Of a DNA stretch of 64,000 nucleotides, positions 1-12,700 are shown piece by piece; position 1 is the first letter of the stretch, and each line of letters opens with the position of its first letter. The stretch spans positions 17,188,547 to 17,252,546 of the forward strand of contig NC_092686.1 of NCBI RefSeq assembly GCF_964275005.1. The letters are read 5' to 3'. The position numbers were made by a program, and so were the translations under genes. This DNA is from Diadema setosum. Its lineage: Eukaryota > Echinodermata > Echinoidea > Diadematoida > Diadematidae. The notes beneath the pieces were generated by a model. The model saw only the letters and a program-made list of their open reading frames with translations. It did no database searches and had not been told where the DNA came from.

Positions 1-125
1 AAGTGAAAATGTGATGTGGAAAACGCCATAATTATGATTGTATTCAGACCCACACAGTGTGCTCCTAGCACCCTGTCTCAGGCTCAGCTAAACGTCTAAA
101 AATGTGAAGACTTTTTGTCGTTGTT

Positions 126-637
126 TTGCTTGTCATGGCCCGGCCATTGTCAGGGGGTTACACCCCCCCCCCCCCCCCCCAATATAGCAAAAAGCTTGAT
201 CCGCCCCTGGTCAAAGCAGGTCAAAGGATACACGCAGGCCGCGCCCAATCATGCTGCATTCTAGCGCGCGCGCACGCCCCCTGCGCAGCTGTTCATGATC
301 GATCAAGCGTATTACGTTGTATCGATCTGCGAAATTGACAATAACATTTAGGGCAGCAGGCAGCAGAAACACTTCGTTATGATGCGATAGGCAACAAATT
401 GACTACACAATTCCAGAGAGGCGAACGTACGTACTGACTTACAGTGGGACAGACGACGACTTGTGTAGCTAGCTAGAAGAAGTGAGACCAATCTTCACGC
501 AAAACTGCACAGTCCTCCTGCTGTCTGGGTGGTGTCGTCGTCCTCAAACAGATTCATCGAAAAAAAAATAGTTTCACCCATTGTCGATCCCCTTCCCGGC
601 ATCGCAGAAGATAATTCTGAAGACAGTGCGTTTCATC
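126..637 (+). promoter_or_regulatory. Makorin 5' flank / likely promoter and 5'UTR
   Basis: This is noticeably more GC- and CpG-rich than the AT-rich surroundings, with a GCGCGCGC run near 264-276, and it lies directly upstream of the first makorin ATG. A C homopolymer sits at about 163-180. No TATA box at a convincing distance was seen, so the transcription start cannot be placed. The promoter call rests on position and composition only. Confidence 0.4.
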
Positions 638-717
638 ATGGCTGCTGCTGGTAGTTTCATGCAGGTCGACATGCCGACACACTCACACTTTGATTGGCGC
701 AAGAACATCACTTGCAG
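638..717 (+). CDS. MKRN1: Makorin coding exon 1 (start codon)
   Basis: Encodes residues 1-26 and two bases of R27. It starts MAAAGSFMQV and ends with ITC, where the cysteine is the first ligand of CCCH finger 1. Donor AG|GTAAAT is at 717/718, phase 2. It was identified because the next exon begins with a split Arg codon inside the finger, and this exon supplies the missing Cys-Arg exactly as in other makorins (TCRYF). It is too short to stand out as an open frame on its own. Confidence 0.88.
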
Positions 718-3700
718 GTAAATAGATTCTGCTATTTCTAGACTTTGACGTTTACTAGATCTAGACAATAGACGGTCTAGGCCTAGGCCTACGTCTCTAT
801 TTTGGATGAAAATCAGACACAGATAAACATCAGTCTGACAAATGCAAGATCACCAATTTACATAAATTTAGATCTCTAAAAGATCTAGATCTATATCTCT
901 GTGGTGTTGTCATGTATGAAAGAATCTACAAATTACAAATACAATGTCAATGTCAGAATGAACAAGCATCATAAAAACAGAGTTTGGACATGGACATGCT
1001 TTTAAAACTAAAAAAGCTGCTGAGACCGTCTTCTTGAGTTTTAATGGCAGTGAATGATAGGACCTTCTCTGGTTTTCTAGTGTTTGTACTTTTTGTATTT
1101 TACTTGCACCTTTCTCTTTATATAGACCTATGTTTTTCTCCCAAACGTCACTGTTGGCCATTGAATGCACACGCACCCCATCCATCCCAGCCTAAAACTG
1201 CGACCAGCTCGAACGCAAAGCGTTTGGCTCCCACAGTATAACTGTGTCCAAGGAGCTCCCGAAGCTCCCCGGGGTTAATCCCAGGCCAGTTAGAATGAGC
1301 AAGAAAGGGGACAGAGGTTCTGCCTTCTTCAAGACAAGACATTCAATGGGACACAGCTCCACACCCAGGTTAAATTTACAGCAGAATTCCTGATTAACCA
1401 GAAAGCATTGTTAGTTCATTCACAATGCAGATTCCGCGTACCAATCACCACACACCTCTCTACTGCATCTGACACACCGCACGGTAAAAACCCACTCCAA
1501 GATTCGACCTCCTGTGCAAGAATTTGACTGCGCGCAAACCAAAAGCGTAGGACTTTACATGTAGGCCCTACAGTGTAGAAACTAGCTGGCAGTAGAATCT
1601 TGGACAGGGTTATTTTCTTCTGTTAAAGGGAAGATAAACCCCAAGAACAATGTGGATTGAGTGAAAGCAGCAACATTAGTAGAACACATCAGTGAAAGTT
1701 TGAAGAAAATCGGACAATCAATGCAAAAGTTATGAATTTTTAAAGTTTTGGTGTTGGAACCGCTGGATGAGGAGACTACTAGAGGTTATGACGTATGAGT
1801 GGACTACAATATCAAGAAAATATAAAGAAAATACTACAAAAATCCATTTTTCATGAAAATTACAAATTCCATCAACTTGATATTGACATATGTTAAGGGT
1901 AGCAATTATTCCCCCTGCTTTCTGAAAGCGGTTGGTCCACTGCTCTTTCATAATTCTAGAAAAGTGAATTTTTGTTGAATATCCTTTATATTTTCTTTGT
2001 ATTGTTGTCCACTCATACGTCATATCCTCTAGTAGTCTCCTCATCCAGCGGTTCCAACACCAAAACTTTAAGAATTCATAACTTTTGCATCGATTGTCCG
2101 ATTTTTCTCAAACTTTCACTGATGTGTTCTACTAATGTTGCTGCTTTCACTCAATCCACATTGCTCTTTGGGTTTACCTTCCCTTTAAGTGTAGCTTCAT
2201 GCCTGAAGGCTGAAGATTATGCACTGTACTATAGTGTGTGAGAGTGTGCAGCCGTATGTGTGCTGCATCACTCAAATTCTACAAGTAGTGTATTTACAAC
2301 ATATATATATCTACATGGAGTGCAAGTAAAATTCATAATTTCGTATATATGAGCTGCAGTAACGTCTCCCTCAAGAAGGACTTGAATACCTCGAGAGAGG
2401 GTGAGTCAGCCGGGTCTGCTGGTAGGTGGTTCCAGTCCACGTCCAGTCTCTAGAAGTTCTGGGGAAGAAGGATGAGCTATGCACCAATTGCACCAGATTG
2501 GTGCATAATGGTATTCTAAAGGGGAATTTAATATGCCCCCTTGGCCTTGAAGAAGACGTTGACTTCTGAAGGTGTTGTTGCCATGGTTGAATTATGGACA
2601 GCTTGCCTTTTATTTACTTTCTGTACAATGTACATTGTATGTCACTTACAGCCACTTATTATCCAAAATGCCTACACGATTATCTGGTAAAGAAAACGTG
2701 CATCAAAAACTGTTTTTCAGCATGTAAATCAATTAAGGGTAGTACCCAATTAGGCATTAAGATTAAGTAGAGAGTACTGTATCTACAGAGATATGTCTCT
2801 TCTTCCTAGTAAAGTGACTGCAATCAAACAGCTGATAATCATGTCAATTTCAAGGGTCGGCATTGCACATTGCAGTAGATCCCTAATTTATGTTCACGAT
2901 AACTTTGGCACTGATGTACATTCTCTAATTAGTAATATCCTTATCGGCATCTCAAAATCTGCAAACCCAAATTGCATCAAAATCACAGGATATGCTAACT
3001 ACAATGTAGCTCATCATTTCCAATCACTAACTTAAATTTGATTCAAATCAATTATTGGCAAATTTAAAGCTAGAATATTGATGTCATCTTTCATGTTCTC
3101 ACTCATAACAACTAGCTTTTCGTGAGCCTCTGTTCACCATCACGGCGTATCCTGCCTGCACTATGTGAACCTGAAATTATTATAAACCTAAGTTTAATAT
3201 TATGTGACATATATTTCAAGTAAGAGCTTAAGTACAGTCCGTAACCAGGAGCTAAAAATCAGTAATATGGCAAGCTGAATGAAGTCAGTTGATAATGCAG
3301 ATCATAGGGCACACACAAACACACAAAGCTACAGACATACACATGCATACTCAGATGACTTCTTTCAACATGTCATGATAATTGTAGATGCTCATGGATT
3401 AATACTTAATATGTCACATGATTTTAGACAGCTAAAGTCAGTTTCAGATTGTGCTGGCAGCGTCCACCATGATGGCAAATTAGAGTGATTTAGTAATGCC
3501 TGTGATTTTGATGCGATTTGGGTTTGTTGAATTTGAGATACCTACATGGCTATGAAAGTAACCTTAACTTTAACCTGTTGAGAACGGACTGATTTTGCTA
3601 CTTAAAACATGTATTTTCCATAGACACCTGCCCGAGTATACTCAGGACTCGTCCTCAATGGGTTAATTGGCTTGTGTTGTTGTGGATAGATAAATAAATA

Positions 3701-6700
3701 GAACTGATCAACAACAACAACAACAACTTCTGACCCATTACCTCTGTCAAGGGAGGAGGTTATGTTTTCATTGGCATTGGTTTGTTTGCCTGTGTGCAAA
3801 ATAACTCAATAAGTAGTGTAGGGATTTGGATGAAACTAAGAGGAAAGGTTGAGAATGACACAAGTAACAGGTGATTAAATTTTGGTAGTGATCTGGGAAT
3901 TTTTATGGAATTTATGGTGGATTTTTTATATTTTGGCAGGTAGGATCAGCGAACTTGGGAGTTCAAGCTGCGCATTTTTGAGGTTTTCATACGCGCACTG
4001 AAGTGCGTGCTCTAGTTTCTGCTAGGGCGAGGTGCCGCGCAGCTGAGGTTTGATAACGTAACAAAAGGCTTCTATATTGGGAATTTAGGGGATTTTCAAC
4101 ATGCATCGGATGGGTGGAAATCACTGATCTCTATGGAAGAACAAGATCGTAGACCCAGTGGAAATTAGCTGCTTAGCGGAGGTCTGCGTTCTCAGAGTAG
4201 TTGTTGATAGGTGAGCCATGTGGCAACATGCTGTGAGCACTTCATAGATCCCAACCCATATTTGGTAACATATTGTCCTTGCCCGTAACTAGTCTATGCT
4301 AGTATTAGATTGAGATCTAGAATCTAGGCTCCCTACTTGAACCATTCTTATTCTTCCAGTCACATTTCTGTACCTTTAGTGTGACGACTGTGATTGATGT
4401 TAGTGACACTCTGCACAGCTAAGCTATAGATTACAAGTAAACCAGCTGTGCTGAATACATAGAATTTTCTCAAACTGTGTAGTTCTAGATCTATTAATTG
4501 CAAGCCAACCAATTCAAATTTCAGAAACAGAGGAAAAAAGAATCATGTTTTAAGACCTCTGACATTGCTACAGTGTAGGGTAACAAATAAAGTAGAAAAC
4601 TAGAAGTCTAATGTAAACGTTCAAATCAGCCAGCTTGTGTGAAATTCTGCTGCGGAAACTGCTGTCGGTGCAGAAGTAGAAAAAGTTTCTAGTTGATAAT
4701 AATTTACAATATTCATAAAGCACTTATCACAATTAAAATGTCTCTAAGTGCTGAGAAGAAAGAGAAAAAGGAAGGAGAAAGATGTACAGTTTCAGAATGT
4801 TCAGGTCTACATACATGTACTACATGTATGTACAGTATTTCTGCACTTGCTCAGGCATGAAACTATGAAATGAACAGATGAGTTTTTAACAAACATACAT
4901 GTAGATTTATTCACTTTTTAAAGTAATGTTGTATTAGATTTATCTAGCTTAAATACCTTAGATTAGACTTCTAAATGGTAGCCTCACTATCTGACTAGGA
5001 ACATGTTAGAATTGAGCTGAACTCTGATGCTGATTATACAATAAGTGCCCAAAGTGTACAGGGGGAAAAAAAAAACCCACCAAACTGTAGCATGAATTTG
5101 ACTGAATTGAAATGTCTGCATGACTTCTGCAGACACTTTAAATATCCAATATTACTTAATAGCAGTGTCACATGACTATGGCAGACATCTAATTGCTGAG
5201 AATGATATTCCATGTCTTTTGCAGATTAGTCCGAGCAAAAAGTCAGTTGTTACAGCGTGTGTCATGATGTGTTGTATGCACTTATCGAAACTACTGATTT
5301 CCTTTATGTGCATGTGTAATTGGATCCCCGTAAACAGCTACATAGCAGCCCACGCTGAAATCACATGTACAGTTGTACTGTATGCTATTGTAAATAAATA
5401 ATAAGGCTTTCATCAAAACATTCAATCAAAAATCAAAAGTGCAGATTTCTCTAGGTTATGTTAACGTGATATCTTGTTGCTGTGTGAGTGGCACAAACCC
5501 AAACAATCACTTTGATTCACACAGTCGGCACGGTTGATTGAAGAGTGGCCCAATGTTAATACATAGATTTAATGGCTGATACTATAGTTCATAAGACTCA
5601 TTTCATAAAACAACTAATGCACAGATTTAAGTTTGTCATTGTAGTGGAGATGCAGCACACTCTCAGGTACAAGTAAATTCACAATGTCGTAGTGTGCTGC
5701 ATCTCCACTATGACCTCACTCTCCCTGTGCAGTATAGTAAATGCTGCGTAAGAATGTGACCCGCGACAACGGTTTCAGGCAAAAGTCGCAAGAGCAAATT
5801 CCCTCCTAGGCGGGGTATAAAGATTTTGACCATTATTTTTGTCGATTTTGGTTTTTTTTTCAGAAATTGAATCTTTGATATCTCTTTTGTACATCTACAC
5901 TAAATTTCACAGCATAACACTAAGTTGAAAAACAGATACGATAGGGAACATGGTTTAAGCATATCAGAGTGACAAATCGCCACACAAATCGTGCAACATA
6001 CGATCGGAAACTGACTTTTTAATTGTGCTTGTAGTAAATATGACAGCAGGTTGACTCAAAAAGACGTTAGAAGAGAGAAAAGGAGTGGTCATAAATGACC
6101 AGTATTCAAATAATACACTGTAGTAAACGTCAAAATTGCACCAAACTAAGTAAAGTTGTGTTTGTTTGTTTGTTTGTTCGTTTGTTTGCTTGCTTGCATG
6201 TCTACCGCACAATGCAACACATTCACAGCTTGAAAAACAAAAACAAAAACAGGAAGCATGACCCTTTTCATCTTTCTGCCCTTGAAAGGGTCCCAATGAC
6301 AAAATTTACAAGACAAATCAACCGCTATGAAAACATGATTTGTAAAGATGTGGAAAGTGCCACCCGCTTCTGTGACGTACATACACACAGGCATAGCGTG
6401 TGGATGCCATTGAGTAATACATGCACCATACACACGCAACCAGCAGCTTGTAATTATCGTATCCGCCATCTTGAAAGACGTACTGGTAAACAAACCTGAG
6501 CGAAACGCATTGTGCATTCGGCTCCATACACTGAGTTTCGAGGAAGGTGCCCGGGAAATTTGACTCTCTCAGTGAGCCAATCAGAAGCCGCTATGGTTGC
6601 TAGAGGCGGAGCTTAATCTCGATTGGCACTACTGTACGGATGGGTGATTTTCACCTCGCATCGCCGCTGGGCATTGTCTTTGAGCATGAGGGGAATCTTC

Positions 6701-9700
6701 AAAGCCCGTTTTCTCGCAATTTTGTCAGGCTAACAAATAAAAAAGTGCGTTATATTTCGCTTTATATGACCACTTACAGTACCGGAGAATACAAGTGTTG
6801 TATATCAATGTAAAGCTTAGGAAATGGGCAAAGTGATTCAATGAAAAAATGAATTTTCAAAATTCCCGACTTTTGCCTGAAACCGTTGTCGCCGGTCACA
6901 TATGGTACAGAGTACCAGTTGTTTAACATGAGGGTAGTGGATGCCGTTATTCTTAGAGATGGCCATTGAGGACTGCACATGACAACTTTCTTTGGTGGTG
7001 ATTCATGACAATTTGACCTTTGTACAATGCACCAATGGCAATACAGCAATGCCTGTCACATTTTTTACTAAAAGCGTGCAAGCAGGGAAATATATGAAGG
7101 AGTATAAAATTTCAAAACTGCATGCATCATCAGATTTTTGGCTGCTGTATTGTTTTCTACAGCAAGAAGTGCTACACTATTATTATACTCTTTCATACAA
7201 AGATTAATTTCAGTGGCACTATTTTCAGAAGGTGAACTGTATGACGTCACATAAAATGATATAAAGAAAATATAAAGACAATTCCACAAAATTCAAGTTT
7301 TAATGAAAAGTACACATTTCTTGATCCGGTATTGACATACTGGATCAAGGATAATAGTATTCCCCTGGCACTGTCAGAAAAAGGTATTAGTCAAGTGCTC
7401 TAAGCCTCTTTCATTGTATTAGAAAAGGGAAAAATATGTTCAATTCTCCTTAGGCTTTCTTCATATCATTGCGCGTACATGACATCACAACCTGTAGTAA
7501 TTAGTCTTCTGATACAGGGATGGTGGCCCTGAAACTTTAAAAATTCAGAGTTTTTTAACCCGATTGTCCGATCATCCTCAAACTTTCACACATACGTTCT
7601 AGTCTGGCCAACTTGGTTTTTGGCTTGTGAGTTTTGAAGCGTGCAATTGGTCAAAACTGTTCTCATGATCTTCATGGAGCCATGTCGTTACCAAAGTGCG
7701 CTCGCACGCAGTGTCCGTTGTTAACTACCCCTTTGGCTACATGTAGCTTTCATTATGATGTCTGAGAGTACATGCTAACTCACTAATGTGTAATACGCTG
7801 AGTGACGACATGGCGTCCAATTAATAGCAGTTGTACTGACTCTCTTTATATATATACGGCACTGACATTTATCATGCAAATAGCAATAGTCTCCGTACCT
7901 ATAAATGTGTCTCCCATTTTTTTTTACCATTATTGGAATCAAGGGACAAATTGTCTTGTTTTAGGACATTTTCAAGTAGAGCAGTGATGACTTTGAAGGG
8001 TGGGGCTGCTCTCAGTACATTTTTTTTTTTTTTTCAAACCGAAACCATGATGCTCATAATTTTCCTTCAGTTGTATGCACTAATAAACCAGGGGAGAATT
8101 ATGAGGGGATCTCATTGCCTTGATTGTGATTGTGGCCAATAGCACTGCTTCCAGACAATTTCTGAAGATAATATATTTTCATTTTGATATTTTAAACATG
8201 ACTGATATATCAGTGAAACTTCTTCTGTTCTACTTGTTTGATTTTTCCTCTGTCAATCAACATCCTTAGGTCCTCCACATCATATTTCCATTGACATTGT
8301 CTGCAAACAACCAGTTGTAATAATGGAATTGCATATTATGGTAGTCATAAACCTCCATGGTATCAAAAATTACAGTATACACTCAGTGTGTTATATAAAA
8401 AAAAAATGCACTCAAAGTTCATATGAACATAAATTATGTTTGTAACTCTGTCTCTGAGGCAATACAAAGATCTAGTAGATGTATAAGTTGTTTTCCTTTA
8501 CACCTTACAGTTGTATGTGGATCTTTTTATCTTTCATCGCATAAAGAATGAACAAAGAACATGCTTTTCACTTTAAACATCCACTTGCTATATTTTACTG
8601 TGTAGTTATACAATGTACTGTAAAACGAGGAATGTTCGCGATAATTTCATGCCACGAAAAAGGCGGTCGGCACCAATTCGCAAAAATTTCATGCCGCGAA
8701 TATATCATGTTTTACAGTACATCCATGTAAATACTATACATAATGTAAGCCCTATATTGTCAAATTTGACCATCTCTTTGCAGTCTTCTTCAATTTAACA
8801 TTATAGCAACATCCAACAAGGAAGTGTGTTTTTGTTTAGTGATCATGCAGTTGGCACAAATTTATTTTTCTAGTAATTCTTAGTGAAACTGACATATTCA
8901 TGGGGCACAATCAATATATGATATCGCCTGCCAGGAATTTAGAGCAAGTGAGATTATATCAGTGCCACACTAAGTCTGTCTACTCTAGAAGGAAATAGCC
9001 CATTAATCAAAGAAATCCATACATGAGAACTGAACATTTTGCTTTGAACCCTGCTGTCTGCACCGTATCAGGGCAATTACCCACCCCCCAGCTAAATACT
9101 GGTTAGTGATAAGGTTAGAGTAAAGATTAGGGTTAGGGTTAGTTTTACGGTTAGAGTTTGGGTTAGGATTAGGTTCAGGATCAGGATTAGGGTTAGGGTC
9201 AGTGGAAGGGTCTACTGGGGTAATTGCCCAGGGTGTACTTGCCCTGTACCCATTTGTACACTACGATAAATGTACCGTATAGGAATATACTGTGATGATT
9301 ATGACAAAGGATTATTTTCTGTTAAACCATTGTATGACATTGTTGTACAGTAACACTGAATACACAGTGCCCTTCTGAGAATTGAGTAGTGCTTGTTTAA
9401 ATCATAGCATGTACAATATACAAGATTGCATATTATATCAACTAGAAAGTGGTGTTTCTGCTAGATATAGCTTTTTTTCTGTATTTGAAGATGAGTTTGA
9501 GATAGATTGTTATTGGAATCTACACACAACGTACCAGTCCCTGTATATATTTCACTGTGCAGTATACTAGTAGATGATTACTGTACAGTATTTTCCTGAA
9601 CTCTGTTAGAATAGTGATGACTAAGTTCACCATCAGGGTCATTTTTAGACTTCATATCAAATTTTATATGCAGGCATGCATTCATGTACATGTAGCCAAA

Positions 9701-12700
9701 GTAGGCTGTCAGTAACATACTGAATATAAATCTTACTGTATGTAGTCTGTTGGTGCACAGCATCAGCTATCAGGTGGTAAAGAAGTACAGAAACTGTATT
9801 GTACTGTGAACAGTAGTAGCTACACTTTACACAGGTATGGCTATGTGGGACAACATTGGCTGAATAGTGTTAACTATTTGTGTATGACTGAGAGAAATTT
9901 CTCAAGTATTACGCTACATTTTTGGAGGTCTTTGGTACATGTACAGTACATTTGCAAACAACATGATCATGTATTATTATACGTTCATGCACAGTGTACA
10001 CTGTGTTGTTACAACATTTAGCATTGTGATATACGGTACATGTATTCTGCCAGACTGATTTGAAGTGAAGGCAAACTGAGCAAGAACAATGTTGGGAGTT
10101 TATTACAGCATATCTCGGTTTTACGTGCAGGGAAAAGACAAAATTATGTACATGTACCGGTACATGTACAATGTACACTGTGTATATAAATAGGAGGCAG
10201 TGATGTGTTCTTTGCATTAATTTGCCTTAATACCCCAGTGATGTACTGTAATACAATGCAGCTAATCAAGAAATGTTTACCAGAGAAAGAATTCAAGTGC
10301 AAGGTAGGAAATTAATCTGCCATGGTGAGTTGTATAAAAAGCTGTGACACCACATTGCCATGAGCTATGGAATATAATCTTGCATGATATATGTGTTTGT
10401 GTTTGTCCTTTGTTTTGCAGGTATTTCATCCACGGCATGTGCAGGGAAGGGGAAAGATGTGCATATGCTCACTACAGGTCTGACCCCGGGGTGAAGTCCA
10501 ATGTGTGTCGCTATTACCTCCAGGGGAAATGCCTGTATGGAGAAGCCTGCAAGTAAGCAATCTGTCATGTATATTGTCACTCACAATTAAATGTCTTGTG
10601 TGTATGTACAAAGGGCTCATGCTCGTTTCCGTTGGAGCCGTAGCCCACTGCAGGTTGGAAAGTTCACGTGTGAGGGGGAGGAGCTGTGATATATGCAATG
10701 ACAATATAAAGGAGAAGCCTGTTGTATTCAAAGAAGATATGTGCTTCCATACTACGATGTAAATATTCTTACACACAGGTATTTACAGCATTGCAGTGAG
10801 AAATCACTATTTAAGTTCGGATCTTACATTGTAGATGTGCTTTGGTTAGTTAATATCATACTTTTTGTACCACTGTTAACTTTCTGTGAGGATTTGCACA
10901 CTATATAGAAGCATGTGTAGTATTTGGGTTTGGAGTATTGGCATCTTTTAACCAGGATAAAGAGAAGCTTGGTGCGTAGTGGGTAATCCCATTTCATGTT
11001 GTTTTCTTTTTTTTTCTGGTAATGCACAGAAACAGTTTATTTCTATGGAGATAAATTGTGGTGATTTGTATTTAAAATGTGTCCCAAGTTGACCCTTTTT
11101 TATGTATTTGCAGCGTTCCATTCAAGTACAATTGAAGTTTTGCTCCTATTGAGGCAGAAACTGTTCAGCATTTTACTGTGTCAAAGTCATGACCCTGGGT
11201 TACATGCTCTGCTGAAGTCAATTTGTGCAATGAGTAATATCATTGGGGCACACAGCTGACTAGACAGCCTGCCAAATTATGACATTGTATAGTATAGGGC
11301 GTACGGCATGTGTGTGACAGTGTGACTGATCTGTGAGACCAGTGAGATGCTTGGCCATCTGCCAGTTGTTTGTAACAATGCTTATCCAAAATGTCAGCTC
11401 AATGTGTTATCTGTAGAACTTGTATGAAACGGTCTCTGTAAAAGATTATCCTGCATGAAATATTTCACATTCGATTTTACATGTGAAAATGTATGATTGT
11501 GATAGCTTTTCTCATCTTGTAGTCCTTGTACAGTTCTGCGCTGTGGTAAATGTATTGTATACTTTTAGTTGTCCTGCCTTTGTTTTAGTATTATATAAAT
11601 GTGTTAATCATGAGTCAGCTTACCTTCATCCCAAAAAGCTTGTTGCTGCAACCTTGGCCACCGCACAGTATTTGGATTATATACAGCCATTCAGTAAATA
11701 TTGCCAAATCTTTATACAGACCACAAAAATTTCAAAACATGATTCTGGCATCTGTGAAAATATGCAAATTTTGTTGACTTCAAGCAACATTTCATGTTCA
11801 AAGAAACAATGACACGCATACAATGTACCTGTTCAAGCAGTAACCAATATTTTCTGTCTGGTCAGGTCTTACTTTTATAGACAAAAAAGAAAAGGGTGTG
11901 CTGAGAATGAGCACAATGTACACTGTCTGTATTTAGACCATGGTCATAGAATACAATGTGTTATGGATGGAATAGTGACATTATTGTAAGAAGATTCAGA
12001 AATCAAAGACTGAAATTCATGTTATGATAAGTGATGTTGCATCATACATAATTATTTTGTAATGAGCAGTGCTAGGTTTTTATGGTGATATTCTTTCTTC
12101 ATAAGAATTTTATTTTTATTTTTATTTTTATTTTTATTTTTATTTTTATTTTTTTTATTTTTTTATTTTTTTTTTTTTGGGGGGGGAGTATTTTCTTCGA
12201 TTCAGTCGCCCTGTTCCAAAGAACCATCCACACCAAATAGGTAGTACATGTTTTAAGATAAGAATAATGTTTTGATTTAACACACTGTGAGTTTATCAAG
12301 TCATTTTCCATACAGATGGAAATAATTATATACTTCTCTATACAAGTCACCATTGCTAAAACATACCTTTATATACGTGTAACTACAGAAATACTTATTA
12401 GGAGCTTTCACTAAACATATGAATGAAAGGTACTTACATGTAGGTATTTGAACATGTTTTGATACCTGTTTCAGGTTTCAGCATGTAGCACCAGCCAACC
12501 AGAAGGCCAGCGGCCCATCGCCCACTGTGGTGTCGATGAAAGACAAGGACATCAAGTCAAACCTGACAACTCTGGGCCAAAGTGGCAAGGAAGAGAGTGA
12601 GAATGCCCAGCATCAAGATTCGGGCAGCAAATACCGCATGGCAGACCTCATCAATGCCAAAGAGTTCATCCCAGGACAACCATTCCAAGGGTCATGTAAG

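Larger units (their letters stand above)
718..10420 (+). other. Makorin intron 1 (9.7 kb), repeat-rich
   Basis: The intron separates the 80 nt first coding exon from the rest. It holds a TTAA foldback (1627-2184), a 94 bp dispersed repeat (3572-3665), one copy of the CCTCCGCCAAGG-type repeat (3741-4190), a perfect hairpin (5642-5710), a 1.15 kb inverted-repeat element (5755-6900), a decayed foldback (7240-7600), a 104 bp inverted-repeat element (8616-8719) and degenerate telomere-like repeats (9105-9210). No additional exon with matching phase was seen. Open frames here are short and overlap repeats. Confidence 0.8.

Noticed and set aside
1730..2241. Minus- and plus-strand frames of 104 and 89 codons.
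   Set aside because: Mirror-image frames created by the family A foldback arms.
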